Of a DNA stretch of 8,884 bases, positions 1 through 5,357 are shown in pieces (positions within the stretch are counted from its first letter, which is position 1; each line of letters opens with the position of its first letter). Below the pieces are notes generated by a model, which searched no databases, had not been told where the DNA came from, and was given only the letters and a program-made list of their open reading frames with translations. The position numbers and the translations under genes are program-made. This DNA is from Jaaginema sp046541115 (GTDB taxonomy: Bacteria > Cyanobacteriota > Cyanobacteriia > Cyanobacteriales > Spirulinaceae): contig JBKHDX010000200.1 in assembly GCA_046541115.1 (NCBI GenBank), positions 1-8,884 of the forward strand, in the 5' to 3' direction.

Positions 1-1
1 G

Positions 2-55
2 GCTAGTGGTGAAGCTGCTCCGGTTGCTTTAACTGCTCCTGCCATCAACGGTTAA
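2..55 (+). CDS. psbA: Photosystem II D1 protein, C-terminal end only (partial)
   Basis: Only the last 17 codons and the TAA stop (53-55) lie in the window. They read A-SGEAAPVALTAPAING. Seen: the 16 residues after the first Ala match, in length and character, the C-terminal extension of cyanobacterial D1. Known: the protease CtpA removes this extension, and the new C-terminal Ala (residue 344 in the usual numbering) ligates the manganese cluster of the oxygen-evolving complex. By chance the window starts at that Ala codon. D1 is a thylakoid membrane reaction-centre subunit, and cyanobacteria usually carry several psbA copies; which copy this is cannot be told from the tail. A strong terminator follows 38 bp downstream, so the gene probably ends its own transcript. 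The identification rests on a short but very characteristic peptide. Confidence 0.87.
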   Translation, partial: ASGEAAPVALTAPAING

Positions 56-93
56 GTTCTGAGTTAAGTTTTCCAAAAACTTAGACTAAAAAT

Positions 94-126
94 AAAAAAG
101 CACTCTCCTTCGGGGGGTGCTTTTTT
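94..126 (+). terminator. Intrinsic terminator of psbA
   Basis: The stem is formed by 100-108 (GCACTCTCC) with 112-120 (GGGGGGTGC), nine pairs including two G-U, closing on a short TTC loop; a UUCG-tetraloop variant with a bulge is also possible. It is flanked by six A (94-99) and six T (121-126), which extend the stem and supply the U-tract. It sits 38 bp after the psbA stop codon. This is a textbook factor-independent terminator and the strongest one in the window. Confidence 0.92.
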
Positions 127-170
127 AATGGGGATTTTGATTGTATGGCGTTACAACACCCCCATTAAAA
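123..170. repeat. 11-bp perfect inverted repeat with inner hairpin, after the psbA terminator
   Basis: TTTTAATGGGG (123-133) is the exact reverse complement of CCCCATTAAAA (160-170). Inside the 26-nt spacer, TTGTA (141-145) pairs with TACAA (152-156) around a 6-nt loop. The left arm uses the last four T of the psbA terminator U-tract, so the two structures compete for the same bases. The role is unknown: a second fold at the psbA mRNA 3' end, or a cruciform, are possibilities. The pairing is seen directly; any function is inference. Confidence 0.5.
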
Positions 171-171
171 C

Positions 172-201
172 ATTGCGTAGTGCTGCGACTATAGCCGCAA
201 T
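172..201. repeat. Inverted repeat with central CTATAG palindrome, upstream of the 68-residue gene
   Basis: ATTGCG (172-177) pairs perfectly with CGCAAT (196-201). Overlapping it, 184-199 (TGCGACTATAGCCGCA) is a 16-bp near-palindrome, with 7 of 8 symmetric pairs, centred on CTATAG. It lies 78 bp before the start codon of the next gene. It could be an operator or a small hairpin, but nothing identifies a regulator. The rest of 202-278 shows no convincing promoter; GAGAA (213-217) and TTCTC (221-225) form another short inverted repeat. Confidence 0.3.
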
Positions 202-278
202 CGTAACGTTGTGAGAAGTTTTCTCGATCTTAAAACCTTAATTCTGTAACATTAAATACAGAAATTTCAGGAAAGATT

Positions 279-485
279 ATGCATTCACTTCATATTGCTC
301 AATTCACTCCCATCACCGCCCCAACTTTAAAAGCCGGGTCTTGGGTACGCTTATACGACCCGATCGCCCCTTACAGTGATGATGATGAAGCCTTGTTACT
401 CTGTCCGGCTTCCCCCACCACTTGGGTCACTTGGATTCCAGGTCATGGGGAAGCAACCTTATCCATCGAGCAGTTTAAGCTTTAA
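279..485 (+). CDS. Small conserved-looking hypothetical protein, 68 residues
   Basis: I do not recognise a named family. The start is well supported: AGGA (269-272) stands 6 nt before the ATG. The protein is soluble in character, with no signal peptide, membrane segment or cysteine pair; there is one Cys (residue 42). Residues about 20-66 alternate hydrophobic and polar positions with several Trp (22, 49, 52), Gly and Pro and an acidic run, SDDDE (33-37). This suggests a small beta-barrel, SH3-like fold, which is inference from pattern only. It stands alone, 223 bp after psbA and behind its terminator, and 160 bp before recN, so it probably has its own promoter. Codon use resembles the neighbours, and a near-HIP1 site (CCGATCGC, 360-367) lies inside. 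It is probably a real cyanobacterial small gene, but it could still be a chance ORF. Confidence 0.72.
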   Translation: MHSLHIAQFTPITAPTLKAGSWVRLYDPIAPYSDDDEALLLCPASPTTWVTWIPGHGEATLSIEQFKL

Positions 486-645
486 AATCAACGTCTTGGG
501 GCAAAACAACGCGCAATTTAGATTTTTGCCAATGAATTGAAATTAATTCAACCAAAATCAATCCACCTATTTCCGTGAAATTACGTTATACCAATAAGAA
601 CGAAGCGACTTATTATTTTCTCCTTCGAGGAGCGATCGAACATTA
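486..645 (+). other. Intergenic region upstream of recN
   Basis: This 160-bp AT-rich gap holds three short inverted repeats. TTGG..CAAAA (496-506) pairs with TTTTGCCAA (524-532) with a two-G bulge; it lacks a T-tract, so it is a poor terminator for the 68-residue gene. TGAATT (533-538) pairs with AATTCA (545-550). The third is the Shine-Dalgarno hairpin at 620-632, listed separately. I see no good -35/-10 pair and no cyanobacterial LexA-type GTAC...GTAC box in front of recN. Confidence 0.4.
620..632 (+). promoter_or_regulatory. recN Shine-Dalgarno inside a small hairpin
   Basis: CTCCT (620-624) is the perfect complement of AGGAG (628-632) across a TCG loop. AGGAG is the only good Shine-Dalgarno before the recN ATG at 646, at a long spacing of 13 nt. 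The upstream arm equals an anti-Shine-Dalgarno, so the fold would mask the ribosome site. The sequence is certain; a regulatory effect is inference, and five pairs alone make only a modest hairpin. Confidence 0.4.
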
Positions 646-2433
646 ATGCTGCTTTCTTTGCGGATTCAGAATTTTGCCCTGATTGACCATTTAGAAGGGG
701 AATTTGGGCCGGGTTTAAACGTCCTGACTGGCGAAACTGGGGCGGGGAAATCGATTATTCTCGATGCCATTGATTTAGCTTTGGGGGGTAAAGCCAGCAT
801 TCGGGTATTACGCGCTCAAAGCGATCGCGGCCTGGTAGAAGCCACATTTAGCTTGACTCCAGAAATTAAAGATTGGCTGAAATCTCAAGAAATCGAGTTA
901 CTTGACGATAATACCGTAGTTTGTAGTCGCGAACTTAAGCTTTCTTCAGGAAACTTGCGTTCTCGCGCTCGCATTAACGGGGTATTGGTTAATCGTAAAA
1001 TTATAAACCAACTGCGCGATCGCCTTGTCGAAATTGCAGCCCAAGGTCAAACGGTACAACTGACTCAGCCCCAAATTCAACGGGAGTTACTCGATACTTA
1101 TGGCGGAGCTGCCCTACTGCAACAGCGCGAGCGCGTGGTGCAAGTGTATCAGACGTGGAAGCAAGCGGCAGAAGAACTAGAAAATCGCCGTCAAACTGAA
1201 AAAGAACGACTACAGCGTCAAGATTGGCTACAATATCAAATCAAAGAACTCGAAGAAGCAAATCTCGACGATCCCGAAGAAATGAACGAGTTAGCGCAAA
1301 CCCGCGATCGCCTCGCTCATGTGGTCGAACTTCAGCAATTGAGTTACCAACTTTATCAAGTTTTGTATCAAAATGATACCGAAGCCTCCGCTTGTACTGA
1401 CTTATTGGCCCAAGCCGAATCGACGCTGATCGAAATGGTACAGTACGACAGCAGCCTCGAAAGCGTCCTCGATATGGTGAAAGCGGCGTTAAACCAAGTG
1501 GTTGAAGCCGGACAACAAATTAATAGTTATGGGGATAATCTCGAATCTGACCCCGAAGAATTGGCCCGAGTTGAAGAACGCTATCGCCTCCTCAAACAAA
1601 TTTGTCGCAAATACGGCCCCGATCTCCCCGACGCGATCGCCTATCGGAACGAACTCCAAACCGAACTCGATGACCTCACCGACAGCAGCCAATCGATTGA
1701 AGAACTCGAAAAAACTTATCAAGCTTGCGAGAAAATCCTGATTGCGACCAACGCCGAACTCACACAACATCGCCAAAAAGCCGCCCTACAACTACAACAA
1801 CATCTGATTGCCCAACTCAAACCCCTAGCAATGGAAAAAGTGAAATTTGAATGTCGCATTACCCCTTGTACGCCCAGTAGTACCGGGGGCGATCGCGTCG
1901 AATTTTATTTTAGCCCCAACCCTGGCGAAGCCCTAACTCCCTTGAGCGAAACCGCTTCAGGGGGGGAAATGAGCCGTTTTTTACTGGCCCTTAAAGCTTG
2001 TTTTACCCAAAGCGATCGCACCGCCCGCACCCTGATTTTCGATGAAATTGATGTGGGCGTATCCGGGAAAGTGGCCAGCGCGATCGCTCTCAAACTGCAT
2101 CAACTCAGCCAAAATCATCAAGTGCTATGTGTCACCCACCAACCCTTGGTTGCAGCCATGGCTGATGTTCATTTTCATGTCAATAAACAAACCATTGATG
2201 AAGCTTTATTAACATCAAATAAAGAAAATCGTCTTAAAATAGGGGAAGAATTGGATTCAACCCCTCGTACTGTTGTGCGAATTACTTGTCTCGATCGGCA
2301 TCACAAACGCCGAGAAGAACTAGCACAACTTGCAGGCGGTCACTCTGCCGAAGACGCGATCGCCTTTGCCGAATCCTTGTTAACCCAAGCGGCGGCTCGC
2401 CGAGAAAAGTCAACAAACATTAACATTCATTAA
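646..2433 (+). CDS. recN: DNA repair protein RecN
   Basis: RecN is an SMC-like cytosolic ATPase that acts in recombinational repair of double-strand breaks, helping to hold and process broken ends before RecA exchange. At 595 residues it is slightly longer than the usual 550-570. The N-terminus LRIQNFALID is typical of RecN, which fixes the start. Walker A GETGAGKS is at 29-36, the ABC signature SGGEMSR at 438-444, and Walker B TLIFDEID at 462-469 with catalytic E467. The D-loop GVSG follows at 471-474, and the switch His is in VTHQP (H498). Residues about 155-385 are Glu/Gln/Leu-rich helix, matching the coiled-coil arm between the two half-ATPase lobes. A charged segment at about 515-540, after VTHQP, looks like an insert relative to E. 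coli RecN. The gene contains eight perfect HIP1 sites. All ATPase motifs are intact, so it should be functional. Confidence 0.97.
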   Translation: MLLSLRIQNFALIDHLEGEFGPGLNVLTGETGAGKSIILDAIDLALGGKASIRVLRAQSDRGLVEATFSLTPEIKDWLKSQEIELLDDNTVVCSRELKLSSGNLRSRARINGVLVNRKIINQLRDRLVEIAAQGQTVQLTQPQIQRELLDTYGGAALLQQRERVVQVYQTWKQAAEELENRRQTEKERLQRQDWLQYQIKELEEANLDDPEEMNELAQTRDRLAHVVELQQLSYQLYQVLYQNDTEASACTDLLAQAESTLIEMVQYDSSLESVLDMVKAALNQVVEAGQQINSYGDNLESDPEELARVEERYRLLKQICRKYGPDLPDAIAYRNELQTELDDLTDSSQSIEELEKTYQACEKILIATNAELTQHRQKAALQLQQHLIAQLKPLAMEKVKFECRITPCTPSSTGGDRVEFYFSPNPGEALTPLSETASGGEMSRFLLALKACFTQSDRTARTLIFDEIDVGVSGKVASAIALKLHQLSQNHQVLCVTHQPLVAAMADVHFHVNKQTIDEALLTSNKENRLKIGEELDSTPRTVVRITCLDRHHKRREELAQLAGGHSAEDAIAFAESLLTQAAARREKSTNINIH

Positions 2434-2453
2434 AATGTTGCCGTTTGGTCGGC

Positions 2454-2483
2454 TTGACAAGCTTAAGTACACTGAGAGATAGT
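2454..2483 (+). promoter_or_regulatory. Candidate sigma-70-type promoter for the adenylate cyclase gene
   Basis: A perfect -35 hexamer TTGACA (2454-2459) is followed after 18 bp by GATAGT (2478-2483), which matches four of six positions of TATAAT. It starts 21 bp after the recN stop codon, and transcription would begin about 90 bp before the cyclase ATG. The perfect -35 makes this the best promoter candidate in the gap, but the weak -10 keeps it tentative. Confidence 0.4.
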
Positions 2484-2519
2484 TTCCTCAAGTGTCATTG
2501 GGTAACATAAGCTTGAGGA
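2458..2519. repeat. Nested, mutually exclusive inverted repeats in the recN-cyclase gap
   Basis: CAAGCTTA (2458-2465) is the exact reverse complement of TAAGCTTG (2508-2515). Inside it, ACACTGAG (2469-2476) pairs with CTCAAGTGT (2487-2495) with one bulged A. Competing with both, TCCTCAAG (2485-2492) pairs perfectly with CTTGAGGA (2512-2519). An RNA read through from recN could therefore take either of two folds. The shape recalls attenuators, but no T-tract follows the second stem. Whether it acts in RNA, as a protein site on DNA, or not at all is unknown. Confidence 0.45.
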
Positions 2520-2582
2520 CAAGATTGGTAAAATCCCCTCAGTAATTCAAAAACGCACCCGAAGCAACTCCTTTGAAGAGAT

Positions 2583-5213
2583 ATGACTGCTGCATCTCCT
2601 GAACCGACTGTCATCAATCACGCCGGGCAAACCATAGATGTGACTCCAGCAGGTGAAGAAGAAAATGGCGCGACTGCACCCCATGCTTCGTCAAGTTCTC
2701 TTGTCACCACTAACGGCACATTTTCCAACTTCCTGGCCCCCCTAAGTCAAGATACCTTCAAAGAAGTTGTCAACGACGTTGAAAATAAACTTCAGGTGGT
2801 CAATCAAACCCTGTCGATGTTGGATAACATCCTCGACTCCCAAGGATTTGATGCCATCCTCGATGAAATGTTGCGGTCGATCACCCTCAAAACCGGGGAA
2901 CTCCTCAACGCCGATCGCACTACCATTTACCTCCTCGACGACGACCAAGACGAACTCTGGTCAATTGTCGCGAAAGGAGACGACGGCAAACCCATCGAAA
3001 TCCGCATTCCCGTCGGTCAAGGGATTGCCGGAGAAGTCGCCCAATTCCGGCAGGTTGTTAATATTCCCTTTGATTTTTACGACGACCCGCGATCGACCGC
3101 CGCCAAAAAATTCGACGAAAAAAACCATTACCGTACCTACACCATGTTGGCGTTACCCCTCCTCAATGAAGGAGGGGAGCTAGTCGCCGTGGTGCAACTG
3201 ATTAACAAACTCCAGACCAACCACAACCCCGAAGTCAGTCTCGATCAAAAAATCTCCCATACCGGCTTTACCAACGAAGATATTACCCTGTTCGAGGAAT
3301 TTGCCCCCTCAATTCGCCTCATCCTCGAATCGTCTCGTTCCTTCTACAAAGCCACTCAACGGCAACGCGCCGCCAACGCCTTAATCGAAGCCACCAACTC
3401 CCTGAGTAAAGGGAACCTCGACCTCGATGCCACCCTCGCCACGGTGATGGATGCGGCGAAAAAACTGATGAACGCCGATCGGAGTACCCTGTGGCTGCTC
3501 AACGACGATCGCACCGAATTGTGGACAAAAATTCCTCTGCCCGACGGTAACGCCTTGAACTTAACCTGTCCCGTGGGAGTAGGTTTTGCCGGACGGGTCG
3601 CCGAAACCAGCGAAATTCTCAACATTCCTTTTGATGCCTACGAACACCAAGACGGGGAAAACGCCAAGAAAACCGACGAAAAAACCCGTTATCGCACTTG
3701 TAGCTTGTTGTGTATGCCCGTCTTTAACTCAGACGGCGAATTGATCGGCGTAACCCAACTGGTTAACAAAGTCAAGCAAGGCAACCACCCCCCTTACGAT
3801 ACCGCCAATTGGCCCGAACCGCCCGAATGTTGGAAAGCCAGCTTTAAGCGCAGCGACCAAGAATTTATGAAGGCGTTTAACATTCAAGCCGGGGTCGCTT
3901 TGCAAAACGCCAAACTCTTTAACCAAGTCAAGCAGCAAGAACAAATGCAGCGAGACATTCTGCGAAGCTTGACCAACGGAGTTATTTCAACCAACTCCCA
4001 CGGCGTGATTATCGCTGCCAACGATCGCGCCCGCAATTTATTAGGCTTTGGTGTCGATGACCCCCTCGAAGGCAAATTCATGAGTTCTTTGGTGGAAATC
4101 AAAACCAAAGAAACCACTGACGCTGCCCAAAAAGGGGAATTCTCCGAATGGTTTTCCCGGGCCCTCGAAGCCAAAGATGGCAAAGACCGAGAACAATATT
4201 ATCCCGACCGTCCCTTAGTTTCGGCCGCGGGCGAGGAACACAGCGTTAACCTCTCGATCAACTCCATTTGCGACCCCGACGACATCAGTAAAGTTAACGG
4301 CGTGTTGGTGGTCATGGACGACATCAGCGACGAAAAACGACTCAAGAGTACCATGTACCGTTACATGAACCAAGAGTTAGCCGAACAGTTGCTCAGTGGC
4401 GACGAAATTCGCATGGGCGGGGACGAAAAAGAAGTTTCCGTGTTATTCTCCGATATTCGCAGTTACACCACCTTAACGGAAAAAATGAAGCCCGAAGAAG
4501 TGGTGAGCTTACTGAATGAATATTTCGAGAGTATGGTTGAAGCGATTTTCAACCATAAAGGCATTCTGGATAAATATATCGGGGATGCAATTATGGCAGT
4601 TTTTGGTACGCCTCTGCCCCTTCCCAATCATGCCTGGGCTTCGGTACAAAGTGCGTTAGAAATGCGTTATCGTCTTGCCGAATTTAACGAGCATCGGGTG
4701 GCAACAGGGGAAATGCCCATTCGCATTGGTATTGGGATCAACTCCGGCCGAGTCGTCAGTGGTAATATTGGTTCGAGTAAGCGCATGGAGTTTACCGCCA
4801 TTGGTGACGGTGTAAACTTGAGTTCTCGTTTAGAAGGAGCGAGTAAGCAATACGGCTGCGATATTGTGGTGAGTGAAGACACCTTCCGACAGTGCCAAGA
4901 CCATGTTTTGGTACGGGAGTTAGACTGCATCCGCGTGAAAGGTCGCACGCAACCTGTGGGCGTGTACGAGTTGGTCGAGAAAAAAGACGCACAACTTCCT
5001 TCTACTCATTACCAAATCCTAGAGTTATATAATCGCGGACGAGGGTGCTATCTTCGCAAGCATTTTGCCAAAGCGTTGTCTTATTTCTCGACGATTTTAA
5101 ATATTAATCCTTTTGACAAAGCCGCGCGACTGCACATCCAACGCTGTCAGTATTTCCTCATGAATCCCCCTCCGGCAGAATGGGATGGGGTGTGGACGAT
5201 GACGACGAAATAG
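2583..5213 (+). CDS. cyaB: Class III adenylate cyclase, GAF-GAF-PAS-catalytic-TPR (CyaB type)
   Basis: It makes cAMP and pyrophosphate from ATP as a soluble sensor enzyme. At 876 residues it is close to Anabaena CyaB1/CyaB2 (about 860) and has the same domain order. GAF-A is at about 86-250 and GAF-B at about 270-445; both carry KKxDEKxxYRT (175-185, 362-372). PAS is at about 455-580, followed by a linker helix at 582-604. The catalytic domain at about 612-798 has metal-binding D624 (FSDIR) and D668 (IGDA), purine-selecting K664 and T738, and transition-state N745 and R749, so it should be active as an adenylate cyclase. One TPR-like unit is at 812-845 (G819, A831, F835, P843), before a tail ending in WDGVWTMTTK. 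Known for CyaB1/B2: cAMP bound at the GAF pair stimulates the enzyme, and class III members with Thr at the purine site respond to bicarbonate. The GAF NKFDE motif is incomplete here: N208-K209...F229...D233 then Ile, and N395-K396...F421...D425 then Gln. The start has only a weak GAAGAG (2575-2580). The gene contains no perfect HIP1. Confidence 0.94.
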   Translation: MTAASPEPTVINHAGQTIDVTPAGEEENGATAPHASSSSLVTTNGTFSNFLAPLSQDTFKEVVNDVENKLQVVNQTLSMLDNILDSQGFDAILDEMLRSITLKTGELLNADRTTIYLLDDDQDELWSIVAKGDDGKPIEIRIPVGQGIAGEVAQFRQVVNIPFDFYDDPRSTAAKKFDEKNHYRTYTMLALPLLNEGGELVAVVQLINKLQTNHNPEVSLDQKISHTGFTNEDITLFEEFAPSIRLILESSRSFYKATQRQRAANALIEATNSLSKGNLDLDATLATVMDAAKKLMNADRSTLWLLNDDRTELWTKIPLPDGNALNLTCPVGVGFAGRVAETSEILNIPFDAYEHQDGENAKKTDEKTRYRTCSLLCMPVFNSDGELIGVTQLVNKVKQGNHPPYDTANWPEPPECWKASFKRSDQEFMKAFNIQAGVALQNAKLFNQVKQQEQMQRDILRSLTNGVISTNSHGVIIAANDRARNLLGFGVDDPLEGKFMSSLVEIKTKETTDAAQKGEFSEWFSRALEAKDGKDREQYYPDRPLVSAAGEEHSVNLSINSICDPDDISKVNGVLVVMDDISDEKRLKSTMYRYMNQELAEQLLSGDEIRMGGDEKEVSVLFSDIRSYTTLTEKMKPEEVVSLLNEYFESMVEAIFNHKGILDKYIGDAIMAVFGTPLPLPNHAWASVQSALEMRYRLAEFNEHRVATGEMPIRIGIGINSGRVVSGNIGSSKRMEFTAIGDGVNLSSRLEGASKQYGCDIVVSEDTFRQCQDHVLVRELDCIRVKGRTQPVGVYELVEKKDAQLPSTHYQILELYNRGRGCYLRKHFAKALSYFSTILNINPFDKAARLHIQRCQYFLMNPPPAEWDGVWTMTTK

Positions 5214-5216
5214 AGG

Positions 5217-5265
5217 CAGTGATCAGTGACCAGTGACCAGTGACCAGTGACCAGTCATCAGTTTT
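5217..5265. repeat. Heptad tandem repeat tract 1 (CAGTGAC)
   Basis: Seven consecutive 7-bp units: CAGTGAT, CAGTGAC four times, CAGTCAT, CAGTTTT. The tract begins one base after the TAG stop of the cyclase. It is of the short tandemly repeated repetitive (STRR) type known from cyanobacterial intergenic regions. Degenerate units at both ends and identical units in the middle are what replication slippage produces. Confidence 0.9.
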
Positions 5266-5266
5266 G

Positions 5267-5287
5267 GGCAGTAGGCAGTAGGCAGTG
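5267..5287. repeat. Heptad tandem repeat tract 2 (GGCAGTA)
   Basis: Three 7-bp units: GGCAGTA, GGCAGTA, GGCAGTG. It follows tract 1 after one base and shares the CAGT core, so it may derive from the same repeat family in a different register. Confidence 0.82.
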
Positions 5288-5292
5288 GGGAA

Positions 5293-5317
5293 ATTACCAA
5301 TTACCAATTACCAATTA
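5293..5317. repeat. Heptad tandem repeat tract 3 (ATTACCA)
   Basis: ATTACCA three times plus a partial fourth ATTA, again with a 7-bp period but an unrelated unit. It lies 5 bp after tract 2. Confidence 0.85.
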
Positions 5318-5331
5318 GGGGATTTGGGAAA

Positions 5332-5352
5332 CCAATAACCAATAACCCATAA
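5332..5352. repeat. Heptad tandem repeat tract 4 (CCAATAA)
   Basis: CCAATAA, CCAATAA, CCCATAA. The period is again 7 bp and the unit resembles tract 3 with a changed base (ACCAATT versus ACCAATA). It ends 5 bp before the stop codon of the convergent ABC gene. No intrinsic terminator for either convergent gene is visible in 5214-5357; the only hairpin is a four-pair TTGG-GAAA-CCAA at 5324-5335. Confidence 0.82.
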
Positions 5353-5357
5353 CAGCG

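Noticed and set aside
123..170. Miniature transposon with 11-bp terminal repeats
   Set aside because: The element would be only 48 bp, has no target-site duplication that I can see, and its left arm is part of the psbA terminator.
496..532. Terminator for the 68-residue gene
   Set aside because: The hairpin arms pair only with a two-base bulge and a long loop, and no T-tract follows.
486..645. A LexA (SOS) box before recN
   Set aside because: recN is SOS-controlled in many bacteria, but no GTAC...GTAC type cyanobacterial site is present in this gap.
1489..1776. Antisense and alternative-frame open frames inside recN, the cyclase and the ABC gene
   Set aside because: They mirror the codon bias of well-identified genes, lack ribosome sites and show no family motifs.
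5217..5352. CRISPR array
   Set aside because: The repeats are 7-bp direct tandems without spacers, which is the STRR pattern and not a CRISPR.
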